Assembly: GCA_034670145.1 (NCBI GenBank)
Contig: JAXMOA010000004.1
Span: forward strand, 124,001-188,000
Source of the DNA: HXMU1420-2 sp034670145
GTDB lineage: Bacteria > Pseudomonadota > Alphaproteobacteria > Rhodobacterales > Rhodobacteraceae
Direction of reading: 5' to 3'
Length of the DNA: 64,000 nt
Position numbers and translations under genes: made by a program. This document shows positions 1 through 8,128 of the stretch, piece after piece. A model generated the notes under the pieces. That model searched no databases. It worked only from the letters and a program-made list of their open reading frames with translations, and was not told the DNA's origin. Numbering within the stretch: position 1 is the stretch's first letter; each line of letters starts with the position of its first letter.

Positions 1-153
1 GAACCACAGCTCCATCAATTCCTTGGGCATGGTCGGCCAAAGCTTCTCGAATTCCTTGGGAGAAAACGACTCAAGCGCCGGGTTGAAGGATTTCGCCATC
101 TCCTGCGCCTGCGCCATCATCGCCTCGAACGGGTTTGTGGGGACGTCACTCAT
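1..153 (-). CDS. partial N-terminus of small protein, possibly carboxymuconolactone decarboxylase family
   Basis: The first 51 codons of a minus-strand gene are visible and the rest lies beyond the left edge. The protein starts MSDVPTNPFEAMMAQAQ and continues with an acidic, Met/Glu-rich amphipathic stretch containing FSPKEFEKLWPTMPKELME. It lies downstream of nuoI in the same direction, so it is probably co-transcribed with the complex I genes. From memory, proteins with this N-terminus near nuoI in Rhodobacteraceae belong to a carboxymuconolactone decarboxylase-like (AhpD-like) group. The diagnostic Cys-x-x-Cys region is not in the window, so the assignment is tentative. Confidence 0.5.
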   Translation of the reverse strand, partial: MSDVPTNPFEAMMAQAQEMAKSFNPALESFSPKEFEKLWPTMPKELMELWF

Positions 154-226
154 CCCTGATCCCCCCTGCCGAGTCGTGTCGCCAAAGCCACAGCAAAACC
201 GCCTTCAAACCTGTTGCATCCCGTCG

Positions 227-721
227 TCATCGGTATGGTGCATCCACTTCCAGGTTCCGCGCGATCTCGGCTTCCCAACGGTCGCCATTCTCCAGCAGCT
301 TGTCCTTGTTATAGAACAGCTCCTCGCGGGTTTCAGTGGCAAATTCAAAGTTCGGCCCCTCGACAATCGCATCCACCGGGCAGGCCTCCTGGCAAAAGCC
401 GCAGTAGATGCATTTGGTCATGTCGATGTCATACCGCGTCGTGCGCCGGCTGCCATCTTCGCGGGGCTCCGCATCAATGGTGATCGCCTGCGCCGGGCAA
501 ACCGCTTCGCACAATTTGCAGGCGATGCAGCGCTCTTCGCCATTGGGATAGCGGCGCAACGCATGTTCACCCCGGAACCGAGGGCTCAGCGGCCCCTTTT
601 CATGCGGGTAGTTCACCGTTTCCTTCGGCGCAAAGAAATACTTCAAGCCCAGCCGGAACCCCTTGAAGAAATCGGCCAGCAGGAAATATTTGGCCGCTCG
701 GGTGTAATCAATCTGGGTCAT
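227..721 (-). CDS. nuoI: NADH-quinone oxidoreductase subunit I
   Basis: This 164-residue subunit of the peripheral arm of respiratory complex I carries iron-sulfur clusters N6a and N6b, which pass electrons toward NuoB. Two CxxCxxCxxxC ferredoxin motifs are plain: C65, C68, C71, C75 and C104, C107, C110, C114. The length is normal for the family (the TYKY subunit in mitochondria). A GGAGA Shine-Dalgarno lies just before the ATG. It follows nuoH and a 75-codon unknown gene in the minus-strand nuo operon. Confidence 0.97.
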   Translation of the reverse strand: MTQIDYTRAAKYFLLADFFKGFRLGLKYFFAPKETVNYPHEKGPLSPRFRGEHALRRYPNGEERCIACKLCEAVCPAQAITIDAEPREDGSRRTTRYDIDMTKCIYCGFCQEACPVDAIVEGPNFEFATETREELFYNKDKLLENGDRWEAEIARNLEVDAPYR

Positions 722-759
722 GCGGTCTCCCTACCCTTTCGGTTCGGTCTTGGTACGTC

Positions 760-987
760 TCAGCCAGCAGCGCTGAACGGGGTCATTGGCGTTGCCGTTT
801 CCCGGGCAACCTCAGGCTCCACCTGCTCCGCCGCCCAGCGAAAGATCGCCGCTGCAATGCGTTGCTGATCCGGCCCGGCAACCTGTGTGTCACCCGACCC
901 GCCCAATTCCGCGGCCAGGCCACCGGCCAGCGCGATCAGGTCAATATACTTGGCATCCAGAATGGCCGTTCTCAGATCATCACTCAT
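760..987 (-). CDS. small conserved hypothetical protein in nuo operon
   Basis: This 75-residue protein starts MSDDLRTAILDAKYIDLIALAG. The start chosen lies 2 bp after the nuoH stop, because the longer frame would run far into nuoH. It is mostly helical and acidic and lacks cysteines, a signal peptide and membrane segments. I do not recognise the family. Its place between nuoH and nuoI on the same strand argues that it is a real gene of the operon rather than a chance frame. Such interspersed unknown reading frames have been described in the Rhodobacter capsulatus nuo locus. Confidence 0.65.
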   Translation of the reverse strand: MSDDLRTAILDAKYIDLIALAGGLAAELGGSGDTQVAGPDQQRIAAAIFRWAAEQVEPEVARETATPMTPFSAAG

Positions 988-989
988 AG

Positions 990-2027
990 TCAAGCTCCTG
1001 TACTCCACCGGGCAAAGACGCCCCAGAACCACCCGAATTTGGCGGCAAAACTCACAAACACGACCCAGAACAGCGACATGGGCAGGAACACTTTCCACCC
1101 CAGCCGCATCAGCTGGTCATAGCGGTAACGCGGTGTGATCGCCTTCACCATCGAGAAGGCAAAGAACACCAACAGCATCTTGCCGATCATCCACAGGATG
1201 CCATCCGGCAAGCCAGGGATCGGCGACAGCCAGCCGCCAAAGAACAACAGCGTCACCAGCGCGCACATCAGCACCACAGCCACCAGTTCACCAATCATGA
1301 ACAGCAGGAACGGCGTCGACGAATATTCCACCTGATACCCGGCCACCAGTTCCGATTCCGCCTCCGGCAGGTCGAACGGCGGGCGGTTGGTTTCAGCCAG
1401 GGCCGAGATAAAGAACAAGAACAGCATCGGCAGATGCGGCAGCCAGTACCAGCTGAACAAACCCGCGCCCGACTGTGCGTTGACAATATCGCCAAAGTTC
1501 ATCGAGCCGGTCGAAATGATCACACCAACGATGATCAGACCAATCGACACCTCATAGGAAATCATCTGCGCCGCCGACCGCAACGACCCGAGGAACGGAT
1601 ATTTGGAGTTGGAGGCCCACCCGCCCATGATCACGCCGTAAACCTCCAGTGAGGACACGGCAAAAACATAGAGGATCGCCACATTGATATCTGCCAGCAC
1701 CCAGCCGTCATTGAACGGGATCACCGCCCAGGCAATCAGGGCCATGACCAGGCTGATCAGCGGCGCCAGGAAAAACACCGTCCGGTCCGCACCCGCAGGC
1801 ACCACCACTTCCTTGACGATATATTTCAGGAAATCCGCAAAACTCTGCATCAGACCAAAAACGCCAACCACGTTTGGTCCCCGGCGCATCTGCACGGCGG
1901 CCCACACCTTGCGGTCCGCATACATCAAAAACGCAAGCGCAACCAACAATGGCACAACCACCAATAAGATCTGCGCAACCACAACAATAAGGATGCCTAA
2001 AGTTGTGTTGGAAAAGAAGTCAGCCAT
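990..2027 (-). CDS. nuoH: NADH-quinone oxidoreductase subunit H
   Basis: NuoH (345 residues) is the membrane subunit at the junction of the two arms of complex I and helps form the quinone chamber. The sequence shows about eight hydrophobic helices and family signatures: KVWAAVQMRRGPNVVG near residue 45, a FDLPEAESELVAGY loop with conserved acidic residues, and a RYRYDQLMRLGWK stretch near the C-terminus. Length fits the family. It sits between a lipoprotein gene (6 bp upstream) and a 75-codon unknown gene (2 bp downstream). Confidence 0.97.
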   Translation of the reverse strand: MADFFSNTTLGILIVVVAQILLVVVPLLVALAFLMYADRKVWAAVQMRRGPNVVGVFGLMQSFADFLKYIVKEVVVPAGADRTVFFLAPLISLVMALIAWAVIPFNDGWVLADINVAILYVFAVSSLEVYGVIMGGWASNSKYPFLGSLRSAAQMISYEVSIGLIIVGVIISTGSMNFGDIVNAQSGAGLFSWYWLPHLPMLFLFFISALAETNRPPFDLPEAESELVAGYQVEYSSTPFLLFMIGELVAVVLMCALVTLLFFGGWLSPIPGLPDGILWMIGKMLLVFFAFSMVKAITPRYRYDQLMRLGWKVFLPMSLFWVVFVSFAAKFGWFWGVFARWSTGA

Positions 2028-2033
2028 TGGTCC

Positions 2034-2420
2034 TCACACCGTGGGTATTCCGTTTTCCGCACATGCCGCCACGACAACTTCTGCGTCCAAAGTGCGCAGT
2101 CCTGGCGGCAAGGATGGCGAGATGCTGTAAACAGCATCTGCGGTCCAGATGCCAGACTCTTCCGCAACATTTGTGCGTAAATGCCGCGCAAAACCATACC
2201 CTCTGATTAATGCATACTGCGCTGCGGCGCATTCTGCATAATCCACAGCCGCTTGCGCGGCGTCAACACCACGCACCCGGGCACCAAACTGCACCAGATC
2301 CCCGTCAAACAGGCTGGTCTGGGTGTCCAGATAGGTGACCTCGCTTTGCGCGGCCGGCACGGTGGCCTCTGATTCACATGCCGCCAGAGGCAACATCAAT
2401 ATGACCAACGCGCAGCGCAT
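2034..2420 (-). CDS. small lipoprotein between nuoG and nuoH
   Basis: This 128-residue protein starts MRCALVILMLPLAAC, a short lipoprotein signal with a lipobox ending at C15, so it is predicted to be lipid-anchored outside the inner membrane. The mature part contains three more cysteines and no domain I recognise. Its start overlaps the nuoG stop in a TAATG arrangement, so it is translationally coupled to nuoG, and nuoH follows after 6 bp. A periplasmic lipoprotein embedded in a complex I operon could be an assembly or accessory factor, but that is inference from position only. Confidence 0.75.
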   Translation of the reverse strand: MRCALVILMLPLAACESEATVPAAQSEVTYLDTQTSLFDGDLVQFGARVRGVDAAQAAVDYAECAAAQYALIRGYGFARHLRTNVAEESGIWTADAVYSISPSLPPGLRTLDAEVVVAACAENGIPTV

Positions 2421-4438
2421 TATTCAGCGGCGATCTTGGCCTCGGTCCGGTCGCTGGCGTTTCGGCTCAACTCGGCCATCAGGGCCGATGCACGGGCAAT
2501 CGGGTTGGTCAGATAGAAATCCGTCACCGCCGTGCCCAGCGCGCCGGCCACAGGGGCCTCGGCCTCGGGAATCAGCCAGAGGTTCTCGGGCACAGAATCA
2601 ATCTCGGCCAGATGCGGCACCTCGGCCACCAGGGCCTGACGCAGCTGCGCAATCGAATCATAAGCCAGCGGAGCCCCCAACTCGCCCGAAACCGCGCGCA
2701 GAATGGCCCAGTTTTCCTTGGCCTCACCGGGGGCAAAGATCGCCCGCAGCGCCAGTTGCGGCCGCCCTTCGGTGTTGACGAACAGGCCGGGTTCTTCGGT
2801 ATAGGCCGCCCCCGGCAGAATCACATCCGCACGATGCGCGCCTCTGTCGCCGTGGCTGCCCTGATAGATCACAAAGGCACCCGCCGCGATTTCGACTTCG
2901 TCCGCGCCCAGGTTATAGATCACATCCGCACCCTGAACCGCCGCCATGCCATCGGCATTCACCGCGCCCACATCCAGCGCGCCAACCCGTGCCGCCGCCG
3001 TGTGCAACACGAGGAAACCGGATTTGGTTGATTCGGCCAGACGCATCGCCTGCGCCAGAACCGCCGCACCATCCGCGCCGGTCAGCGCCGCCTGCCCGAC
3101 AATGATCAAAGACGGCTTTTCGCCGACCTCTGAATGATCCCGGTCCAGCAATTCGGTCATCGTCTCGGGGCCAGTGCCCAGATGCGCATAGTCAAAGGTC
3201 AGATCAACAGGCGCGCCAATCACGCCCACATTGGCCCCGGCGGACCAGGCCTTGCGCAGCCGCGCATTCAGCACCGGCGCTTCCTTGGCCGGATCGCACC
3301 CGATCAGCATGATCGCCTCGGCCGAGTCGATATCCTCGATACAGGCGGTGCCCGCATAGGCCGCGCGATTGTCCGCAGGCAGCTTGGCCCCATCCGTGCG
3401 ACACTCCACCAGGCCGCCCTGCCCCTCGATCAACTGCTTGAGCGCAAAGGCCGCCTCGGTCGAGACCAGATCACCGACCAGACCAAACAGCTTGTCCGCC
3501 GACTTGAGCTTTTCGGCCACAACGCCCAGCGCCTCGGGCCAGCTGGCCGGGCGCAGTTTGCCGTTTTCGCGCAGATAAGGCGTGTCCAGCCGCTGCCGGC
3601 GCAGCCCGTCCCACACAAAGCGGGTCTTGTCGCTGATCCACTCTTCGTTCACCCCATCATGGTTGCGCGGCAGGATGCGCATCACTTCGCGCCCCTTGCT
3701 GTCGACCCGGATGTTGGAACCCAGCGCGTCCATGACATCAATCGTCTCGGTCTTGGTCAGCTCCCAGGGCCGCGCGGTAAACGCATAGGGTTTGGAGGTC
3801 AGCGCCCCAACCGGGCAAAGATCAATAATATTGCCCTGCATGTTGGAATTCAGCGTCTGCCCCAGATAGGCGGTGATCTCGGCGTCTTCGCCGCGACCGG
3901 TCTGGCCCATCTGCGTGATCCCGGCCACCTCAGTCGTGAAACGCACACAGCGCGTGCAGGAAATACAGCGCGTCATATGGGTTTCGACCAATGGTCCCAG
4001 GTCCAGATCATCCGTCGCGCGCTTGGCTTCCTGAAAGCGGCTGAAATCGACGCCATAGGCCATCGCCTGATCCTGCAGGTCACACTCGCCGCCCTGATCG
4101 CAGATCGGACAGTCCAGCGGATGGTTGATCAGCAGAAACTCCATCACGCCTTCGCGGGCTTTCTTGACCATGGGGCTGTTGGTCTTGATCTCGGGCAGCT
4201 CGCCATTGCGTCCGCCGCGCACATCCCGCACCTGCATCGCGCAGGAGGCCGCCGGCTTTGGCGGACCACCGACCACTTCGACCAGGCACATCCGGCAGTT
4301 GCCCGCGATGGACAGACGCTCGTGATAACAAAAGCGCGGAATTTCCACGCCCGCCGCTTCGCAGGCCTGGATCAGGGTCAGCGCCCCTTCCACTTCCACT
4401 TCGTTCCCGTCGATGATGATCTTGCGGAGGTCCGACAT
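2420..4438 (-). CDS. nuoG: NADH-quinone oxidoreductase subunit G
   Basis: NuoG (672 residues) is the large peripheral-arm subunit of complex I. The N-terminus has a [2Fe-2S] ferredoxin domain (C37, C48, C51, C66), then the HxxxCxxCxxxxxC ligands of cluster N5 (H106, C110, C113, C119), and a further four-cysteine set (CISCTRC and CPVG) for N4. The rest is the molybdopterin-oxidoreductase-like fold that has lost its cofactor. At about 670 residues it matches the short alphaproteobacterial/mitochondrial (75-kDa) form and lacks the extra N7 cluster motif of E. coli. Confidence 0.97.
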   Translation of the reverse strand: MSDLRKIIIDGNEVEVEGALTLIQACEAAGVEIPRFCYHERLSIAGNCRMCLVEVVGGPPKPAASCAMQVRDVRGGRNGELPEIKTNSPMVKKAREGVMEFLLINHPLDCPICDQGGECDLQDQAMAYGVDFSRFQEAKRATDDLDLGPLVETHMTRCISCTRCVRFTTEVAGITQMGQTGRGEDAEITAYLGQTLNSNMQGNIIDLCPVGALTSKPYAFTARPWELTKTETIDVMDALGSNIRVDSKGREVMRILPRNHDGVNEEWISDKTRFVWDGLRRQRLDTPYLRENGKLRPASWPEALGVVAEKLKSADKLFGLVGDLVSTEAAFALKQLIEGQGGLVECRTDGAKLPADNRAAYAGTACIEDIDSAEAIMLIGCDPAKEAPVLNARLRKAWSAGANVGVIGAPVDLTFDYAHLGTGPETMTELLDRDHSEVGEKPSLIIVGQAALTGADGAAVLAQAMRLAESTKSGFLVLHTAAARVGALDVGAVNADGMAAVQGADVIYNLGADEVEIAAGAFVIYQGSHGDRGAHRADVILPGAAYTEEPGLFVNTEGRPQLALRAIFAPGEAKENWAILRAVSGELGAPLAYDSIAQLRQALVAEVPHLAEIDSVPENLWLIPEAEAPVAGALGTAVTDFYLTNPIARASALMAELSRNASDRTEAKIAAE

Positions 4439-4441
4439 AGC

Positions 4442-4897
4442 TCACTTTTCTTTCAGATAGATCCCGATCGCACTCGACCGGGCAATTTCCTTGCGCCCCA
4501 GCCTACAGAAGCTGTCGGGGCTTTCATATGTGACACCGTTGGCCGCCAGATACGCTTCGCCTTTTTTACGCATGCGGTTCTGTTCTGCCTTTGATTCGAC
4601 ATATGACCGAATTTCGTCATCGCTGTAGCCCAGATTGTTGGCGCGAGCACGCAATTGATACATCTTACTGATCGCCTTGGTACGCCGACCACTAATCTTG
4701 TCGCAATTTTCGTCTATCTCATTGGCGATGGCAATATAGTACAGCGTGTCGTCAATCTCGTCGACCTCGCGCAGTGGCGGCTTGGCCATAGCCAGTTCGG
4801 GCAAGATCAGCATCACAGGCGCCAGCACATAGGCCAAACCCTGACTGAAACCGCGCCCCGCACCATTCAAACCATCCGTGATCAATTTTCTAAACAT
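4442..4897 (-). CDS. DUF5333 family secreted protein
   Basis: This 151-residue protein has an N-terminal hydrophobic signal-like segment (LAYVLAPVMLILPELAMA, about residues 20-37). The conserved domain that follows begins PPLREVDEIDDTLYYIAIANEI and has paired cysteines, one in ENCDKIS and one in DSFCRLG. From memory this matches DUF5333, a Rhodobacteraceae family found in nuo loci. The start at 4897 is preferred over an upstream ATG because GGAGGG lies about 8 nt before it. It ends 3 bp from the nuoG start, so it is probably part of the nuo transcript. Confidence 0.8.
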   Translation of the reverse strand: MFRKLITDGLNGAGRGFSQGLAYVLAPVMLILPELAMAKPPLREVDEIDDTLYYIAIANEIDENCDKISGRRTKAISKMYQLRARANNLGYSDDEIRSYVESKAEQNRMRKKGEAYLAANGVTYESPDSFCRLGRKEIARSSAIGIYLKEK

Positions 4898-4995
4898 AAG
4901 GAACCCTCCAATAGTGAGGCCCCCAAAACGCCAAATTTGACCGCTGTTATGCAATAGCATCGCCATCCATGCGCAAAGATCTGCCGGACCGGCGA

Positions 4996-5349
4996 TCAGA
5001 TCGGGTCACAAGACCCCTGAAACACCAGCTGATCCTTTTCGATTCTCAGATATTGCGGCTCTGTCCCCGGACCCACCGTCCAGATGATCCGCGACGTGCC
5101 ATATTTGCGGATGCAATACCGCGTGCCCTCATAGCCCCCGGCCTGGCGCGCGCCGTCCAGCGACTTGGACACGCCCCGCACCTGCACGGTAAAATCCTTC
5201 AGCGTCTTGCGCTTGTTCACCGGCTTGGCCTTCGCCCGGAAGTAATAGCCGCCAAAAGTCACACGATCTTCGGGTTGCGTACAGCCCGCCAGCGCCGCCA
5301 CGGCAGTCGCCAGCACAATACAGCACGCGCCTTTTGCAAACTTCACCAT
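4996..5349 (-). CDS. hypothetical lipoprotein
   Basis: This 117-residue protein (start MVKFAKGACCIVLATAVAALAGC) has a lipoprotein-type signal with an LAGC lipobox. The mature domain is basic, with RVTFGGYYFRAKAKPVNKRK, and ends in a Cys-containing tail (FQGSCDP); an internal Cys sits in RYCIRKYG. A slightly longer start exists upstream but would precede the signal peptide awkwardly. I do not know the family. It lies between the DUF5333 gene and two DUF3291 genes, all on the minus strand. Confidence 0.65.
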   Translation of the reverse strand: MVKFAKGACCIVLATAVAALAGCTQPEDRVTFGGYYFRAKAKPVNKRKTLKDFTVQVRGVSKSLDGARQAGGYEGTRYCIRKYGTSRIIWTVGPGTEPQYLRIEKDQLVFQGSCDPI

Positions 5350-5625
5350 GGTCTCACCCAAGCCCCGCACAGCCAGACCGCCACCCATGCGACATCCCGG
5401 CAGATTTCCAATTCAGCGCCGCAGCGACGCGTCCCGCCCGGGCCCTTCCAGACAGCACCGCCGCCAGACATCCCGGATCCCCGACACACAGCCACGGCCC
5501 ACCCGCACAGCCCCAGCCCTTGTGCCCTTCGGCCAGACCTGCGCAAATGCTGTGTCGGGTATCGCCCCAAGAACGCAAAATTTCAAGCGGTTGCACAAGA
5601 TTCGACCGATTTCCTTCGCCCGGTT

Positions 5626-6093
5626 TCACTCGATCCCAGCCACACCCGCCCCGGCAGACGGGTCCGCAACCACATCCCCCCACCCAAAAGCCCGGGCCGA
5701 GGCGCCCTCCTCGCGCAACAACTGCAACCGCGCCAGCGCCTCGCTCAGATCCGGCCGATGCCCCGGCGCCACCCACCACATCACCTGAAACGGCGGCTCC
5801 ACCGGCTCGAACCACGCATCGCGTTGCGCGATCCAGCGGCGATGCAACGTGCGATACACAAACCGCTCCAGCGCCGCGACACTGTCCCAAACCGACATAT
5901 TCACCGAGATCAGCGGATCCCCCCACACCGGCTCTGCCGGCAGGCCCCCGGGGCCGGGGTCAAACACCCACTCAATCCCGGGCATCCGCAACGCCATAGG
6001 CCCCAACAGGTCAGAGCCATCGCGAAACCCCTGAATGCGCGGGTCCTCCAACGGATAGCGCAACCGGGCATAGTTGAATTGAGCCAGATGCAT
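5626..6093 (-). CDS. DUF3291 domain protein (copy 1)
   Basis: This 155-residue protein begins MHLAQFNYARLRYPLEDPRI. It has the features I associate with DUF3291: a conserved MSVWDSVAALERFVY segment, an HxRR-like motif (LHRRWIAQRDAWF), and VMWWVAPGHRPDLSEALARL. The fold resembles a dimeric alpha-beta barrel and no enzymatic activity is established. The ATG at 6093 has GGAGG eight bases upstream, so the TTG at 6108 is not used. It lies 32 bp downstream of a clear paralogue. Confidence 0.8.
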   Translation of the reverse strand: MHLAQFNYARLRYPLEDPRIQGFRDGSDLLGPMALRMPGIEWVFDPGPGGLPAEPVWGDPLISVNMSVWDSVAALERFVYRTLHRRWIAQRDAWFEPVEPPFQVMWWVAPGHRPDLSEALARLQLLREEGASARAFGWGDVVADPSAGAGVAGIE

Positions 6094-6125
6094 GCTCTGA
6101 TCCTCCAATGCGCGCCCCTACAGGC

Positions 6126-6623
6126 TCACCCCTGCGTCACAGGCGGCCCGGCCCGCGCCCCATCCCAGCCAAAGGCATAGGGGCTCGGCCCGTGGTCGGC
6201 CATATGGTTATACCGTTCCATCGCTTCGCCAATGGTCGGGCGATGGCCCGCCGGAACCCACCACATCACCAACCGGGGGCCGCTCTGCCCCTCGCCGTAC
6301 CATTCCCCGCGCCGGTCATAAAACCGCTTGTGAATGGTGTTCCAGACAAAGGCCTCCAGACTGGCCAGATCCTCCCACACGCTCAGGGTCGAGGCCGTGC
6401 GCGGATTGCCCCCCATCGGTCCCAGCGGGTCATTCTGCGCCGCGTCCATATCGTTATCCGTCAGCCGCCAGACAAACCCGGGCGCGCGCGCCGCGATCCC
6501 ATTGACCAGATCAAGGTTGTTGGCAAAATCGGCGACCCTCGGATCGTCCCAATCATACATCAATGTGCCGATATTGAACTCGGCCAGATGATACATCACA
6601 CTCGGGGCATCGGACGGGGCCAT
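6126..6623 (-). CDS. DUF3291 domain protein (copy 2)
   Basis: This 165-residue paralogue of the next gene downstream shares YHLAEFNIGTLMYDWDDPRV, LSVWEDLASLEAFVWNTIH and LVMWWVPAGHRPTIGEAMERY with it at equivalent positions. The pair probably arose by tandem duplication. The first ATG has no strong Shine-Dalgarno; an internal ATG at 6596 (MYHLAEF) would align better with the paralogue's start. No function is established. The 271 bp upstream, before the divergent pilin-like gene, carry no gene I can support. Confidence 0.75.
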   Translation of the reverse strand: MAPSDAPSVMYHLAEFNIGTLMYDWDDPRVADFANNLDLVNGIAARAPGFVWRLTDNDMDAAQNDPLGPMGGNPRTASTLSVWEDLASLEAFVWNTIHKRFYDRRGEWYGEGQSGPRLVMWWVPAGHRPTIGEAMERYNHMADHGPSPYAFGWDGARAGPPVTQG

Positions 6624-6894
6624 TGCAAAACCTCAACGCATTGAATCCTGGGGCCCAGTATACGGCCTGCCATCCGAAACAAACAGGCCCCCGGACGCCC
6701 CGCAAAATTGCCGCGCAAGCCCCGGATCAGACGCAGGGCCGCATCGGCAAGAATCCGCCGTGCCATAAAATGGCCACATTTCAGAGGTTTAAACCCCAGA
6801 CAGCCTGATCTGCCCAGGCCCTGACGATAAATCGCTTCGGGTGCTAATCTGCCAGTAACGGCGGAACGGGTTTCTGTTTCGAAGGGGATTTATT

Positions 6895-7110
6895 GTGTTC
6901 AAGTACATCCAATCACACTGCCCGCGCGCCTGCCGCACATTCGCCGCCAGGTTCTGCCGCGACGAAAACGGCGCCACCACCGTCGATTGGGTGGTGCTTA
7001 CGGCCGCGGTCGTTGGCCTGGCCGGGGTTGCCTACAACTCCATCCAGACCGCCTCGAACGGGGTTGGTTCCGGTGTTGGCACCTATCTGACCGGCAAAAA
7101 GGTCGGCTGA
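6895..7110 (+). CDS. orphan Flp-type (type IVb) pilin-like protein
   Basis: This 71-residue protein starts at GTG, with GAAGGGG about 6 nt upstream. A basic, Cys-containing leader is followed by DENGATTVDWVVLTAAVVGLAG, a single hydrophobic helix. The ENGATTVDWVVLTA motif, with an acidic residue just before the helix, is typical of Flp/TadE-like class IVb pilins in Rhodobacteraceae. No tad/cpa assembly genes are nearby, so it would need to be processed and assembled by machinery encoded elsewhere. It is the only plus-strand gene inside the nuo region. Confidence 0.7.
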   Translation: MFKYIQSHCPRACRTFAARFCRDENGATTVDWVVLTAAVVGLAGVAYNSIQTASNGVGSGVGTYLTGKKVG

Positions 7111-7114
7111 ATCT

Positions 7115-7156
7115 TTGGGCGCCTGCTGATGCATTTTTAGACATCCGCAGGCCCAA
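7115..7156. terminator. inverted repeat between convergent genes
   Basis: TTGGGCGCCTGC and GCAGGCCCAA form an imperfect stem (2-nt bulge) around a 20-nt loop that contains TTTTT. It lies between the convergent pilin-like and IMPase-like genes, where a bidirectional terminator would be expected. There is no classical U-tract after the stem, so the call is weak. Confidence 0.3.
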
Positions 7157-7173
7157 CAGCCGCACTTATGCCC

Positions 7174-7941
7174 TCACACAGGCTGACCGTCTGCCTGATG
7201 GGCGGGCAGAGCATCCGCGATTCCCGGCCAGCGCGCATCGATTCCATATCGGCCCGGCGCGATCTGCCCCGAGGTCACCCGCATCCCCGCCTCGTGGCAG
7301 ATCACCTCTGCCCCGGCGATGTCCCATAATCCGCAGCCGTTTTCGATATACCCGCTCAGCCGGCCCAGGGCGGCCGAGGCCAGCGAAAACACCGCACAGC
7401 GATAGCGCACAACTGACAGGCCCTGCGCGCGAAACCCTTCGGCGCGGGCATCCGTGACCGGCCCTGCCTCGAAATTATTCTCTCCCAGGGCCATGGTCTG
7501 CACCGTCGGCCCCTGCCCGGTCGACTCATGCGCCGCCTGATTGACCCGCAGCCCCTGCCCCTCGGCCGCCGACATCAACACGCCCAGCTCGGGCAAAGCC
7601 ACCGCCCCCAGAACCGAGCGGCCCCGATGCAGATAGCCCACCGAAATCGCCCACATCGGCAGGCCACACACAAAGTTTGACGTGCCATCAATCGGATCAA
7701 TCGCCCAGCCGGACCCTTGCGCATCCAGCGCACCGCCCTCTTCCTCGCCAATGATGTGCAGATCGCCCAGGGCATCCCGCAGCGCCCGGCGCAGATGGGC
7801 CTCCATCGACAGATCAACCTGGGTGACAAACTGCCCGGCGGATTTTTCATCCACCGCCAGTGCGGCGCGATCCTCGCCCAGCCGCAACGCCTCTTGCGCG
7901 GCCTCGGCCAGGATCCGTTCCAACGTGATGACATCCAGCAT
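7174..7941 (-). CDS. inositol monophosphatase family protein
   Basis: This 255-residue protein is a Mg2+-dependent sugar-phosphate phosphatase of the IMPase/FIG superfamily. The metal site is visible as GEEEGG (about residues 65-70), IDPIDGTSNF (81-90, with D82 and D85) and the distal WDIAGAEVICHEAG. The exact substrate (inositol phosphate, histidinol phosphate or another) cannot be read from the sequence. The gene follows nuoF on the same strand, about 187 bp downstream and separated by two dyads, so it may be expressed independently of nuo. Confidence 0.88.
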   Translation of the reverse strand: MLDVITLERILAEAAQEALRLGEDRAALAVDEKSAGQFVTQVDLSMEAHLRRALRDALGDLHIIGEEEGGALDAQGSGWAIDPIDGTSNFVCGLPMWAISVGYLHRGRSVLGAVALPELGVLMSAAEGQGLRVNQAAHESTGQGPTVQTMALGENNFEAGPVTDARAEGFRAQGLSVVRYRCAVFSLASAALGRLSGYIENGCGLWDIAGAEVICHEAGMRVTSGQIAPGRYGIDARWPGIADALPAHQADGQPV

Positions 7942-8020
7942 GATCCGCCCCGATCCGACAACCGCTCACCCGGCCTCTGTGCGCCTGCCACAGTCCGGCC
8001 CAAGGGGCGCAGGGCCGCCC

Positions 8021-8058
8021 AATACCCGAAAATGTCCCGGACAGGTTTTTTCGGTATT
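8021..8058. repeat. extended inverted repeat centred on TGTCCCGGACA
   Basis: AATACCCGAAAA and TTTTTTCGGTATT flank a TGTCCCGGACA core (8033-8043), giving one long imperfect hairpin. On the plus strand it is followed by TTTTATTTATTT, but no plus-strand gene feeds into it. In the minus direction it lies about 80 nt before the IMPase-like start, so it could be an operator or 5'-leader hairpin. Confidence 0.5.
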
Positions 8059-8084
8059 TTTATTTATTTCAAAGACTTAACCCA

Positions 8085-8102
8085 ATGTCCCAGCTGGGAC
8101 AT
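8085..8102. repeat. 18-bp perfect palindrome downstream of nuoF
   Basis: ATGTCCCAGCTGGGACAT is a perfect palindrome lying 26 bp after the nuoF stop in the direction of transcription. It shares the TGTCC...GGACA arms with the dyad at 8033-8043. It may be a protein-binding site or a short hairpin; there is no U-run beside it to support a simple terminator. Confidence 0.6.
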
Positions 8103-8128
8103 CGGGATTTTCGCTGTCAAAAGCGGGC

